Assembly (NCBI GenBank): GCA_020161365.1
Contig: JAIUNU010000006.1
Coordinates: forward strand, 234,966-298,965
Direction of reading: 5' to 3'
DNA: 64,000 bases
Origin: Pseudomonadota bacterium
Lineage (GTDB): Bacteria > Pseudomonadota > Alphaproteobacteria > Caulobacterales > Caulobacteraceae
Positions 1 through 8,746 of this stretch are shown here, in pieces; the stretch's first letter is position 1, and every line of letters begins with the position of its first letter. The notes beneath the pieces are model-generated. The model did not search any database. It was given only the letters and a program-made list of their open reading frames with translations, and was not told the origin of the DNA. The position numbers and the translations under genes are program-made.

Positions 1-1029
1 CGGATCGTCATCCCAGACCACGACATTGGCGGTGACATAGGCATAGGCCACAGCGTCTTCGCCGAGGTCCTGAAGGGCCAGATCGGCGTCGGCGGCCTTG
101 TTGGATGCGTCGTTGTCAACGAGCGCCGCCGGCTGCTGGGTCAGCGCCTCCTGCAACAGGGCGGTGATCGACTTGCGCTTGGCGAACCACTGGCGGCGGA
201 TCTTGGTCAGCAGGCCTTGGGCTTGCACCTTGTCGAGGAAGATCGCGCGGCTCGTCCAGCGGTAGGGAAAGGCCAGGCGATTGAGCTCATCCAGCAGGCC
301 CGGGACCGTGGAGGCCGGAAAGCCGACGATGGTCAGGACGCGAAGATGCGCTTCGCCCAGGCGCGGCTCCAGGCCGCCGTCGAGCGCCTGCGTGGCCAGC
401 AGCGCGTCGAGAAACATCGGGGTTTCGGGGACGACGATAACCTGACGGCGCGTGGACACCGCGCCGTGCAGAAAGCTTAAGGTCGCGGCGTCATCCAGCC
501 ACTGCGCCTGGGGCATCAGGCCCTCGACAAGAGCCAGCACCCGGCCGGTGCGCTCGACAAAGCCCGAGAGCTCAGCGCGCCAGTCCACCCCGCCGCTCGC
601 CTGTCCCTCGATGAAGAGACGACCAAGCTTCCCGGTCCGTTCGGCGGGAGGCTGGTAGAGGAGCGTCAGGTAGTAGCGGCTCTCGAAATGGGCGCCGGCC
701 TCCAGGAAGGCCGCGCGCCGCTCATGATCCACGAGGGCGGAGACGGGATCTGGAAAATCGCCGTCGGGATAGGCCAGGGCCGGATCGCGACGGGCTTCGA
801 CGAACATCGCCCAGCCCGAACCCAGACGGCGCAGGATGGAGTTGACCCTGGCCGCTACGGCCGCGACCTCGCCGTCCGAGACAGAGTCGAGGTCTGGACC
901 GCGGAAGGCCGCGGTGCGCTGGAAGGATCCGTCCTTGTTGAGCACCACGCCGGGCGCGACGAGCGCAGCCCAGGGCAGATAGTCGGCCAGGCGTGCGGGA
1001 CGCCGCGCATATTCGCGAAGGTCGAGCAT
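1..1029 (-). CDS. trbE: TrbE conjugal transfer ATPase (VirB4-like), N-terminal part only
   Basis: The minus frame is open from an ATG at 1029 to base 1, giving 343 residues with the C-terminus, including the Walker motifs, outside the window. It begins MLDLREYARRPARLADYLPW and continues with the N-terminal domain typical of TrbE/VirB4 proteins, the large cytoplasmic ATPase that energises pilus assembly and DNA transfer in a type IV secretion system. The start lies 3 bases after the trbD stop, so trbB-C-D-E read as one operon. The identification rests on order (B, C, D, E) plus N-terminal sequence character, because the catalytic half is not visible. Confidence 0.88.
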   Translation of the reverse strand, partial: MLDLREYARRPARLADYLPWAALVAPGVVLNKDGSFQRTAAFRGPDLDSVSDGEVAAVAARVNSILRRLGSGWAMFVEARRDPALAYPDGDFPDPVSALVDHERRAAFLEAGAHFESRYYLTLLYQPPAERTGKLGRLFIEGQASGGVDWRAELSGFVERTGRVLALVEGLMPQAQWLDDAATLSFLHGAVSTRRQVIVVPETPMFLDALLATQALDGGLEPRLGEAHLRVLTIVGFPASTVPGLLDELNRLAFPYRWTSRAIFLDKVQAQGLLTKIRRQWFAKRKSITALLQEALTQQPAALVDNDASNKAADADLALQDLGEDAVAYAYVTANVVVWDDDP

Positions 1030-1032
1030 GCT

Positions 1033-1299
1033 CTAAACCTCCAGTCGGGCGGGAATGCGCACGTGCCGCCGCCCGACCTCGAAGATCAGGGGATCGTGAC
1101 GGGCGGCCCAGACGGCCAGGCCGTGACCGACCGCCCAGAGGGCGAGGCCCACGAGCCAGAGGCGCAAGCCGACCCCGAGGGCCGCGGCCAAGGTGCCGTT
1201 GACCAAGGCGATCGCGCGCGGCGCGCCGGCCAAGAGCACCGGCTCGGTGAGCGCCCGATGGACGGGCGCGGCGAAGGTCCACGCGCGATCACCGGCCAT
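1033..1299 (-). CDS. trbD: TrbD conjugal transfer membrane protein (VirB3-like)
   Basis: This 88-residue protein starts at the ATG that overlaps the trbC stop (TGATG arrangement, 1297-1301). A short polar start is followed by one or two hydrophobic stretches (around residues 30-65, rich in ALVG) and then the tail DPLIFEVGRRHVRIPARLEV, which resembles the VirB3/TrbD tail. TrbD is a small inner-membrane subunit of the mating-pair formation channel and works beside TrbE. A longer open frame upstream exists only because it runs antisense-free through trbC in another frame; translational coupling argues for the 1299 start. Confidence 0.85.
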   Translation of the reverse strand: MAGDRAWTFAAPVHRALTEPVLLAGAPRAIALVNGTLAAALGVGLRLWLVGLALWAVGHGLAVWAARHDPLIFEVGRRHVRIPARLEV

Positions 1300-1658
1300 C
1301 AGATGACGGCTCCGCCGCCAAAGCTGAAGAACGACAGGAAGAAGCTGGAAGCCGCGAAGGCGATCGACAGGCCAAAGACGATCTGGATCAGTCGCCGCGT
1401 GCCGCCGGTGCTGTCGCCGAAGGCCAGGGCCAGGCCGGTCATGATGATGATGATAACGGCGATGATCTTGGCGACGGGGCCTTCGATCGACTCCAGGATC
1501 TTCTGCAGCGGCGCTTCCCACGGCATGGACGAGCCGGCGGCGACGGCCTGGGCCGAAAGGCAGACGCCCAGAGCGACGCCGACGAGAAGCCCTCGACGGA
1601 CGTGCGGAAGGGATTGCCGCGGCGCTAGCGCGCGCGGCGGGGCAAGGCTCGAGGTCAC
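1299..1658 (-). CDS. trbC: TrbC conjugative pilin precursor (VirB2-like)
   Basis: The product has 119 residues. A basic N-terminus (to about residue 22) and a hydrophobic signal region ending near AVAAG are followed by a short mature part with two long membrane segments (KIIAVIIIIMTGLALAFG and the segment around IVFGLSIAFAASSFFLSF), the pattern of VirB2/TrbC pilins. It is processed and inserted in the inner membrane before assembly into the conjugative pilus. It is separated from trbB by about 44 bases and overlaps trbD by one base. The family call is strong; a cyclisation or cleavage site cannot be fixed from sequence alone. Confidence 0.9.
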   Translation of the reverse strand: MTSSLAPPRALAPRQSLPHVRRGLLVGVALGVCLSAQAVAAGSSMPWEAPLQKILESIEGPVAKIIAVIIIIMTGLALAFGDSTGGTRRLIQIVFGLSIAFAASSFFLSFFSFGGGAVI

Positions 1659-1702
1659 GAGGCCATTCTCCTTGGATGTCAGGGGGTTGGAGGACTAAGG
1701 TC

Positions 1703-2656
1703 TCAGGCAGGGCTGAGCTGATAGGCGCCGTCGGGCGCCAGGCCCTCCAGGCGGGCAAGGTCGATCAAACGTCTCTGTCGGCCGCGGCCCGACAGGACGG
1801 CGATCACGTCGATGGTTTCGGCGATGAGGCCGCGCGGCACGGTGACCACTGCTTCCTGGATCAACTGCTCGAGGCGCAGCAGCGCGCCCAGGGCGCCGCC
1901 CGCATGCAGGGTGCCGACGCCGCCGGGATGGCCGGTGCCCCAGGCCTTGATCAGGTCGAGCGCCTCTGCGCCCCTCACCTCGCCGATGATGATCCGGTCG
2001 GGACGCAGACGCAGGGTCGAGCGGACGAGATCGGTCAGGGTGACGACGCCGTCGAGGGTGCGCATGGCCACGAGGTTCGGCGCGGCGCACTGCAGCTCGC
2101 GCAGGTCCTCGCACAGGATCACGCGGTCCGCGCTTTCGGCGACCTTGGCCAGCAGCGCGTTGACCAAGGTGGTCTTGCCGCTTGAGGTCGGCCCGACCAC
2201 CAGGATGTTTCGGCGGTCGCGCACGGCGCCGACCAGGACGCCGGCCTGCTCGGCGCTCATCACGCCGGTGCGGACATAGTCGTCGAGCGAAAAGATCTGG
2301 CGCGCGGGCTTGCGGATCGAGAAGGCCGGCGCGGCGACCAGCGGCGGCATCAACCCCTCGAACCGCTCGCCGGTCCCAGGCAATTCGGCCGACAGGCGCG
2401 GCCGACCGGCATGGACCTCAGCGTCGACATGGTGGGCGACGAGCCTCAAGATCCGCTCGGCGTCGGCCGGCGTGACGGAAAGCTCCGCGTCGACGAGCCC
2501 GGCGTCGAACCGGTCCAGCCACACCCGGCCGTCGGGATTGACCATCAGCTCGGCGACGCCGGGATCGTCCAGCCGTGCCAGCAACAAGGGCCCCAGCGCC
2601 GAGCGCAGCATGCGCTGGCTGCGGGTCAGGTCAACGGTGGCTTCGGGCTGGTCCAT
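1703..2656 (-). CDS. trbB: TrbB conjugal transfer ATPase (VirB11 family)
   Basis: This 317-residue cytoplasmic secretion ATPase has an N-terminal domain (to about 110) followed by a RecA-like domain with Walker [10 protein letters not shown] (155-163), an Asp-box region [10 protein letters not shown], a conserved stretch around [22 protein letters not shown] (Walker B, His/Arg region) and [11 protein letters not shown]. These are hallmarks of VirB11/TrbB hexameric ATPases that control pilus biogenesis and substrate passage. It is the first gene of the visible trb operon, and its ATG at 2656 begins where the cargo DNA ends. In Tn4371-type elements trbB normally follows traG and a copG-like gene, which here sit 57 kb away. 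Confidence 0.95.
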   Translation of the reverse strand: MDQPEATVDLTRSQRMLRSALGPLLLARLDDPGVAELMVNPDGRVWLDRFDAGLVDAELSVTPADAERILRLVAHHVDAEVHAGRPRLSAELPGTGERFEGLMPPLVAAPAFSIRKPARQIFSLDDYVRTGVMSAEQAGVLVGAVRDRRNILVVGPTSSGKTTLVNALLAKVAESADRVILCEDLRELQCAAPNLVAMRTLDGVVTLTDLVRSTLRLRPDRIIIGEVRGAEALDLIKAWGTGHPGGVGTLHAGGALGALLRLEQLIQEAVVTVPRGLIAETIDVIAVLSGRGRQRRLIDLARLEGLAPDGAYQLSPA

Positions 2657-2806
2657 GGCGATCCCCGGGGTTCACGAGGACGACTAAGAAGACCGCCTTT
2701 TGGCCGATCTCAACAGCCAAATGGGATGCGGAAAGCCTGGGAAAAACAAAGAACGAGCAGCGATCCCGAACGTGGCATTGCGCCAAGCGCCGACGTTGGC
2801 TGACCG

Positions 2807-3154
2807 CTAGGGTACCGGCATCCTGTGAGGCTGGAGCGAAAAGCGGTCAACGAAGCTTTGCCCCAACCACCTGGGCCGCCTTGCGCCGTACATCCTCGCT
2901 CCGCGAGCCCCCCCCTGAACGAGACGCGTCAGTTCCGAAGCTTCGCGTGTGAAGCCGTGGCTGGCCGCTCCGACCTCTTCCACCATGGCCGCGTTCTGCT
3001 GGGCGACTTGGCCCATCTGAGCGACAGCGCTGTTGATCTGGCTCAGACCGGCGGACTGCTCCTGAGCCGACTTCGCAATGTCGTTGACTAAAGCCTGGAT
3101 CGCGCTCAGCCCCCCCTTGCCATCCGCCCTCGCGCGCCGGTCTGCTCCCGTCAA
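2807..3154 (-). pseudogene. C-terminal fragment of a methyl-accepting chemotaxis protein
   Basis: The frame reads IQALVNDIAKSAQEQSAGLS, then [21 protein letters not shown], which matches the C-terminal helix of chemoreceptor signalling domains (compare the intact receptor at 5595-7070). Sequence before it (MTGADRRARADGKGG) is unlike a receptor, and the sensory and hairpin-tip regions are missing, so only about 60 receptor residues survive. The tail after ELTRLVQ is not obviously receptor-like either. I read this as a gene remnant left at the border between the trb operon and the cargo; it is unlikely to make a working receptor. Confidence 0.7.
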
Positions 3155-3258
3155 ACATGATGCAGCTCGAAATGAACCGCTCCCTTCCGCTGCCCGCTGT
3201 GATTGGCGGATCTGCGAAGTGCTGACGGGGGCCTGCCAACGCCGTTAAAAGACGCGGA

Positions 3259-3643
3259 TCACTGCGAGTAGATTTCTGTGGTGTGCGCCGGCTGATTCTT
3301 TTGCGCGCCGGCATTGGCCGCCATGTTTGGCCAAGTCTCGACCTTGATCCGCGACAGGTCGATCCACTCATACCTGTACTGCTTACCGGTTGCCGGTCTC
3401 TCGCAATTGACAGTCGCGTTACCCTTGCCGCCTGCCTTGGTAAGGCCGGTGCACTTCAAGGGCCCTTCAAAGCCAAACACCCCCTTCGTGATCGTAATAA
3501 AACCCTTGCGATCCGGCGAGTAATATTTCGTATTGGCGGGAAGCGCCATAACCTGTTCGGGGGGTAACGATAGCTTGGGCCAGCGCGGGCGATGCACCAC
3601 CACAAATCAGAACAGCAGCAAGTCCCAAAATCTTCGCATTCAT
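3259..3643 (-). pseudogene. Small secreted protein of unknown function, frameshifted at a C6 run
   Basis: An ATG at 3643 opens a clean signal peptide, MNAKILGLAAVLICGGASPA then LAQA, in one frame. The rest of a 110-residue protein (EQVMALPANTKYYSPDRKGF onward, with two Cys near CTG and NCERP) lies in another frame that ends at 3259. The two frames meet at six C residues on the coding strand (plus-strand G6 at 3559-3564); removing one C would give AQAIVTPEQVMALP, a continuous secreted protein. I do not recognise the family. Either the gene is inactivated by slippage, or the base is a sequencing error, or the run is phase-variable. The AT-rich region just upstream (3644-3720) could hold its promoter. 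Confidence 0.55.
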
Positions 3644-4426
3644 GCGTATTTTACTTACTCAAAAAACAACGAAAATTTGCTATAGACTTTAGTCTCTTTG
3701 CACAAGTGTATAAATAGCCCATATTTTCGACCGAACGTAAGGCCGCTTAAGGCCTGCCAGGAGATACGCGCGGGTACGCCGCTGCGCAGCGCGGAGTAGC
3801 GGCGCTGCTGTGTGGGGGCCGCGATGGTCAAGGCGGTGAAAAAGAACCCTATGAACAGCATGAAGCCCGATCCAGACGCCTCGCGACAGTTGGCGCAACA
3901 ACAAATCCGGCGAGCCGTCAGCCGCCCCGTGCGCCTCTCGATGATCGTCGCGGAAGGCGATCATCGCTTGAACGGGCGGCCGCACCCCGCCTAGGCGAAA
4001 TAGGCGCTGACCTTGCGCCGAATCTCGTTGGCCGCGCAGACCGCAATCAAAAGGCCGATCGGCCTTACTGCGGGGGCTCGATAACGCACAATCAGCAGTA
4101 TTAGACACTGGCGGATGAATTTCCACCAATCCCCATTTTGGGCCGCAACTTCATCTTGACTGGCCGATTTTGGCTAAACGCTAGATGACAGCATAGCGAC
4201 GCTTGCTATTAGCTCTTGAGCTGAAGCGCTCCAGGCCCCCTACGTTTAGCCTAGAGATCAAGAAGTGGAAATTCGAAACGCTCATCGGAGCGTTGTCGGA
4301 TCACAAAATGCATCGGCGCCAGAGGCCGCCAAGAACCGACTAGCGCTGCATAATGCAAAGCCAAACTTTTAACCCACCCCGCTCGGACAGCCCCTGACCT
4401 GAAATTATAGATCGAAGACGCCAAAG
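3644..4426. other. Gene-poor, degenerate stretch
   Basis: Several short frames exist on the minus strand but none is convincing. One (3655-3861 and upstream) reads a Cys-rich CCCANC segment followed by a possible membrane helix, MLFIGFFFTALTIAAP; another (ending near 3993) reads ANEIRRKVSAYFA before a stop. Frames change repeatedly, as in decayed coding DNA. Bases 3650-3720 are noticeably A+T-rich. The last 200 bases should contain the promoter of the plus-strand receiver gene at 4427, but I see no clear -35/-10 pair. Confidence 0.4.
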
Positions 4427-5026
4427 ATGCCCCACCTACTCGACAGCAATAAAATAAATCTCGAAAATGCGAGAATATTAATTGCTGACGACAATGAAAA
4501 CGCCCGAAAAATACTTCAAGATATGCTTCAAGCTTTTGGCGCTCGTGAGATTGTCGCGGTACATGACGGCGCCGAGGCAAAGGCCTCGCTGACAAGGCAA
4601 CAGTTCGATCTTCTGATCACCGATGGCTCGATGCCGGAGTGCGATGGCTATGAACTGGTGCGATGGCTCCGAAATCGCCCCAGTGATCAGGAACGGATCA
4701 CGCCGGCAATCATCATCTCAGCGCACGTGCGCGAGTCTCAGGTCGCTGCTGGCCGAGACTGCGGGGCAAACTACATCATTGCTAAACCGGTGAGCCCGCA
4801 AACCCTTCTGGAGCGGATCTTCTACATTACAAAAGATCCGCGCCCGTTCGTCATTGGCGACACCTATGCAGGACCGGACCGGCGCTGGAAGCATCAGGGT
4901 CCGCCCGGCGCGACCGAAGGACGGAGGAAGGACGACCTCCCCGCGGAGGTCGGCGCGATCGCCGGCGCAAATCTCAGCGAAAATGAACTCGACAGCCTGA
5001 TCACACCTCAGAGGGTGACGCCTTGA
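4427..5026 (+). CDS. Single-domain response regulator with C-terminal tail
   Basis: This 199-residue protein has a CheY-like receiver at about 17-135: acidic pair DD after ILIA, phospho-acceptor Asp66 in LLITDGSMPE, Ser in IIISAH, and Lys in IIAKPVSPQ. No DNA-binding domain follows; instead there is a polar tail with YAGPDRRWK and GRRKDD, a GPDRR-type motif often seen after receivers in alphaproteobacteria. It is likely a phosphorelay or chemotaxis-type output protein working by protein contact. It overlaps the next gene by 4 bases and lies near a cytosolic chemoreceptor and PAS kinases, which fits a signalling module. The partner kinase is not identifiable from sequence. Confidence 0.85.
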   Translation: MPHLLDSNKINLENARILIADDNENARKILQDMLQAFGAREIVAVHDGAEAKASLTRQQFDLLITDGSMPECDGYELVRWLRNRPSDQERITPAIIISAHVRESQVAAGRDCGANYIIAKPVSPQTLLERIFYITKDPRPFVIGDTYAGPDRRWKHQGPPGATEGRRKDDLPAEVGAIAGANLSENELDSLITPQRVTP

Positions 5027-5481
5027 GCGCTATACGCACGATCCGCCAAGCTCCTCGGCTAAGCCAGCTTGTGAAAATGGAGGGCGGCCTCCATGCTCGA
5101 ACGGCGCTGAGCCAAGCACAAGTTGCCCAGGGCGCAAACCGTGACGCTCACTTGACGGCGATTGGCCAAAGCCTTGCCTGGATGGGAGAGTGGAGAGCCT
5201 TGGAAGAGCCGTCAGTCTCGGACTGGGAAGCGCTTCATGAGGCCAGCGCCGGGATCATTGGACTTTGCGACTCCGAAGCTGACGCCCACCTCCTGCGCGC
5301 CGCGCGTCTGCTCTGCGCGTACATTGACCGCGCGCGACATGGGAAATGCTCCAAAGAAATCGGCGCACTTTTCATCAACACGCTAAAGGCGCTCGCGGAT
5401 CAGGATAGAGATATCGAAACCCGAGCAGCCGTTCTTAGCGGTCTGGAAGCCCTCCTGCCAAAACAGAGCTCGGGCGCATGA
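5023..5481 (+). CDS. Small alpha-helical protein coupled to the response regulator
   Basis: This 152-residue protein begins at a TTG that overlaps the stop of the preceding receiver gene (TTGAG), so the two are probably translationally coupled. The sequence is soluble and mostly helical (for example SEADAHLLRAARLLCAYIDR and IGALFINTLKALADQDRDIE), with no signal peptide or membrane segment. The length and helicity would suit a histidine-phosphotransfer-like or chemotaxis accessory protein, but I see no His in a clear HPt motif and do not recognise the family. The function is inferred only from the neighbour: it probably acts with the receiver protein. Confidence 0.65.
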   Translation: MSAIRTIRQAPRLSQLVKMEGGLHARTALSQAQVAQGANRDAHLTAIGQSLAWMGEWRALEEPSVSDWEALHEASAGIIGLCDSEADAHLLRAARLLCAYIDRARHGKCSKEIGALFINTLKALADQDRDIETRAAVLSGLEALLPKQSSGA

Positions 5482-5594
5482 TGAGTAAGCCGCAGTCAAG
5501 CTGCGGCGCTGTTGGATTTAACTGAAACCATGAGTTTTTAGATTGGCGGGATTGGGCGCACCGCTCAAGTTCTGAACTGGCGCCCCTCGCGTCT

Positions 5595-7070
5595 TCAGAA
5601 CTCGCGCCAGTCGGCCCTAGCGCCACCATTCGACACAAGTCTTGGAGGCGCCGATGTCGGCCTGGACGGAACGTAAGCGCGGCTCGCCAGCGCCCCCTGA
5701 GCGTTGCGACCGATTTTGAAGTGACCAACTTGTCGGGCCAAACCCTGAGCCTCGTGACTTAGGCTAGCGGCAGCCGCTGTGGCCTGCTCCACCATTGCGG
5801 CGTTCTGCTGTGTGACCTGATCCATCTGATTGACGGCGATATTGACTTCACTAATGCCTGTAGACTGCTCCTGGTTAGATCTGGCTATCACTTCGATCAA
5901 GTTGTCGATCTCAGCAATTTTACCGACCATGCCTGAAAGCGCAGCTCCGGTTTCGCCAACCAGGCCGACACCCTGGGAAACCTGAGAAGCACTGGTGGCG
6001 ATGAGCTTCTTTATTTCTTTGGCCGCATCAGCAGATCGCTGCGCCAAGGCGCGAACTTCTTGAGCAACAACAGCGAAGCCGCGACCGGACTCACCTGCGC
6101 GAGCGGCCTCAACGCCAGCATTCAACGCCAGCAGGTTAGTCTGGAAGGCGATCTCATCAATCACGCCAATGATCTGATTGATCTCTCCGGAACTACGCTC
6201 GATGGCGGCCATGGCAGATACCGCCCGCGCCATGACTTCGCCGGACCTCACCGCCTCAGCCCTAACATCAGAGGTCGTCTTCGCCGCCTGAAGCGCCCCC
6301 TCTGCGCTCCGCTTTACAGTTGCGGTGATCTCGTCCAGCGCCGCAGCGGTTTGCTCCAGCCCCGCAGCCTGTTGTTCTGTCCGGCGCGAGAGGTCCTGGG
6401 AGGCCGCAGCGATTTCGGCGGAGCCGTTGGTCATGGCGTCCGTCGATCCGGCTACGGCGGCGATGACCTGGCGCAAACTTGCCAAGGCGGCGTTGTAATC
6501 GCGCTTGATAGCCTCGTATCGTCCACCGAAATCGATTGCAATTTCAGCCGTCAAATCGCCCGACGCTAGCTTTTGCAGGCAATCTGCAAGCGTTGAAACG
6601 ACGTGGTCATCCTCCTCGGCTTTCCGGCGGATCGCTTCGTTTTCAAGGCGCTCTGTTTCAACAGCGGTGATGTCATTGGCGAACTTGATGATCTTATAAG
6701 GCTTGCCGCTCTCATCGAAGATCGGGTTGTAAGAGCCCTGGATCCACACATCGCGACCGCCCGCGCCGACACGCTGGAACTTGTCCGCGAAGAACTCCCC
6801 CGCGCTCAGGCGGCGCCAGAATTCCGCGTAGGCTGCGCTTCGGGCGTAGTCTGGATCTACAAAAAGGCTGTGGTGCCGGCCTTTGATCTCCGACAGGCTG
6901 TATCCCATGGTGGCGAGGAAGTTTTCGTTGGCATCGATCAGGTTGCCTGACAGATCGAACTCCACTCGCGCCTGCGAACGATCGATCGCGTTAGTCAAAG
7001 CCTGAAACGCGCGGTTTTGGGCCTGCAGTTCGGCGACCGTTCGACGCGTCTTAAAACTCGCAAAGCCCAT
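5595..7070 (-). CDS. Cytosolic PAS-containing methyl-accepting chemotaxis protein
   Basis: The product has 491 residues and no membrane segment. A PAS domain (about 30-140; [45 protein letters not shown]) is followed by a HAMP-like linker ([20 protein letters not shown]) and a long receptor signalling hairpin whose conserved tip reads [57 protein letters not shown] in outline. The protein ends in DWREF, a W-x-x-F tether of the sort that docks CheR/CheB. PAS domains of this type usually bind heme or flavin, so oxygen or redox sensing is likely but unproven. It is divergent from the PAS kinase at 7421, whose PAS is clearly related. Confidence 0.93.
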   Translation of the reverse strand: MGFASFKTRRTVAELQAQNRAFQALTNAIDRSQARVEFDLSGNLIDANENFLATMGYSLSEIKGRHHSLFVDPDYARSAAYAEFWRRLSAGEFFADKFQRVGAGGRDVWIQGSYNPIFDESGKPYKIIKFANDITAVETERLENEAIRRKAEEDDHVVSTLADCLQKLASGDLTAEIAIDFGGRYEAIKRDYNAALASLRQVIAAVAGSTDAMTNGSAEIAAASQDLSRRTEQQAAGLEQTAAALDEITATVKRSAEGALQAAKTTSDVRAEAVRSGEVMARAVSAMAAIERSSGEINQIIGVIDEIAFQTNLLALNAGVEAARAGESGRGFAVVAQEVRALAQRSADAAKEIKKLIATSASQVSQGVGLVGETGAALSGMVGKIAEIDNLIEVIARSNQEQSTGISEVNIAVNQMDQVTQQNAAMVEQATAAAASLSHEAQGLARQVGHFKIGRNAQGALASRAYVPSRPTSAPPRLVSNGGARADWREF

Positions 7071-7420
7071 TTGAGCGCCCCTACCTCTCAGCTTTCCCGG
7101 TGGGTCCAGAAGAGTACAGAGAGACTAGAGCCCAACATCTTAACATTAGTAAACGCAAATCGATCGCTACTCGATCCGAGTACAACTGAGACTTTAGGTT
7201 AACTACACATCACTAATAAAATCTTGATTTGATGCCTATCAAATATAGGTCCCCATTTTGAGGGTGGCTCCACTTCAATCGCGTCAATACACCGCACCAT
7301 AACCTCTAGCTCTCATTTAATTTTGCGTTCTAGTGGTTGGCCGTCGTCGCCGGCTGAAGAAAGGCGCAATGCGTTGCGCGAACCATTTCGCTGGATGACG
7401 GTTCATCAAAGGCCACGACC
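7071..7420. other. Divergent intergenic region between chemoreceptor and PAS kinase
   Basis: This 350-base spacer separates two genes read outward. It is A+T-richer than its surroundings around 7195-7260 and 7300-7325, as expected for back-to-back promoters. No RNA gene, repeat or clear operator palindrome was found, and short frames in it have no coding character. Confidence 0.5.
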
Positions 7421-8746
7421 ATGCCCGCATACGCACTAGCCCCTTGCTCCACATCTGAGACGCGGCATGGGCTGGACATGGAAGCCACTTTTGCGGCGCT
7501 AAATCGCTCTCAGTTGATCTTGGAGCTTGCCCCCAACGGAGAAATCCTTAGCGCCAACGAGAATTTCCTGGCCACGTTCGGCTGTAGTCTTGATGAGGTT
7601 GTCGGCCATCACCACGCGCTCTTGATCAGCGCTGAAGAGGTTGAGCGCGCCGAATATCTTGCGTTCTGGGAAAGACTTCGGGCGGGCGAGTTCTTCACCG
7701 ATACCTTCCACCGTCGCGCAAAAGACGGATCGGATGTCTGGATCCAAGGCGTCTACAACCCGGTTCTGGATACCAACGGTAGCCCCTACAAGATCATCAA
7801 GGTTGCGACAGACATTACCGCTATTGAGCGTGAGCGCCGCGCTGCGATCGCACTCAACGCGAGCGCCTTGGACCAGGCCCAAAATGCGCTCTCCGCCAAG
7901 GCCAGGTTTCTAGCCAATGTCAGTCACGAATTGCGCACCCCGTTGGCGGCGATGCTGGGCTTGGGTGATCTTTTGTCGAAGACAGCGCTAGACGCCGAGC
8001 AGGCTCCCATTCTTTCCGAGATCATGGCGTCGGGCGAGGTTCTCCAGAACCTCGTCAACGACCTCCTCAGTACGGCTCAGCTTGAGGCCGGCGCTGTCGA
8101 AATCCATCTTGAGCCTGTCAATCCGGCGTCGATCGCAGAAGCCGTCCAATCGCTCCTGGCGCCACGAGCCATGGACAAGGGGCTGCATCTTGACCTCTAT
8201 ACTGACAATCTACCTCAGGCCCTCCTCCTTGACGGGCTCAGGGTGCGTCAGGTTCTGACCAACCTCATCAACAATGCGATCAAATTCACCGCAAAGGGAG
8301 CTGTGACGGTACGGCTCGATTGGCGCGAGGAGACCTTGTTCGGCGCCGTGACCGACACGGGCGAGGGCTTTCCTCCTGAAGAAGCCGCCCGCCTGTTCCA
8401 GCCCTTTGAACAGCGACGTGAAACGCGGGATCGTAGCTGTGGCGGCGTTGGGTTGGGACTGGCGATCTGCGCAGACCTCATCGCCGCCATGGGCGGGACA
8501 ATAAGCGCTGAATCCGCTCCTGGGCGCGGCGCGTCCTTCTCCTTCGCCATCCCGGCGAAAGCCGGCAAGATCGCGGCGAAGCCCAATAAGCAGACTATGG
8601 CAGCGCGAAAATCACGGCGCTCCCTCAACGTCCTTTTGGCCGAAGACAACAGCGCTCTGCAGCGCATTATGATCGCTCTTCTCAGCGCGCTCGGTTGTGA
8701 GGTCACCGTCGAGATCGACCAACTCTTCCTCGGTGGCCTGCTCTAG
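7421..8746 (+). CDS. PAS sensor histidine kinase with truncated receiver domain
   Basis: The product has 441 residues. A PAS domain (about 25-135), closely similar to that of the neighbouring chemoreceptor ([31 protein letters not shown]), is followed by HisKA with phospho-acceptor His169 in NVSHELRTPLAAML, then an ATPase domain with N-box NLINNAIKFT, G1 DTGEGF and G2 GVGLGLAICADLIAAMGG. A CheY-like receiver starts at LNVLLAEDNSALQRIMIALL and continues to LGCEVTV, then stops being receiver-like: the last residues (EIDQLFLGGLL) are antisense to the end of the opposite kinase gene. The phosphorylatable Asp is therefore absent. No membrane segment. It may still phosphorylate a separate receiver. 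Confidence 0.85.
   Translation: MPAYALAPCSTSETRHGLDMEATFAALNRSQLILELAPNGEILSANENFLATFGCSLDEVVGHHHALLISAEEVERAEYLAFWERLRAGEFFTDTFHRRAKDGSDVWIQGVYNPVLDTNGSPYKIIKVATDITAIERERRAAIALNASALDQAQNALSAKARFLANVSHELRTPLAAMLGLGDLLSKTALDAEQAPILSEIMASGEVLQNLVNDLLSTAQLEAGAVEIHLEPVNPASIAEAVQSLLAPRAMDKGLHLDLYTDNLPQALLLDGLRVRQVLTNLINNAIKFTAKGAVTVRLDWREETLFGAVTDTGEGFPPEEAARLFQPFEQRRETRDRSCGGVGLGLAICADLIAAMGGTISAESAPGRGASFSFAIPAKAGKIAAKPNKQTMAARKSRRSLNVLLAEDNSALQRIMIALLSALGCEVTVEIDQLFLGGLL

Noticed and set aside
688..1698. Long plus-strand frame of 336 residues at the left end
   Set aside because: It runs antisense through trbE, trbD and trbC; its composition (Arg/Gly/Ala-rich, no domain) is typical of a shadow frame in GC-rich DNA.
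3655..4129. Possible transposase or small membrane gene in the debris region
   Set aside because: Fragments in three frames look faintly protein-like (Cys-rich plus a helix), but no transposase motif, terminal repeat or continuous frame could be shown.
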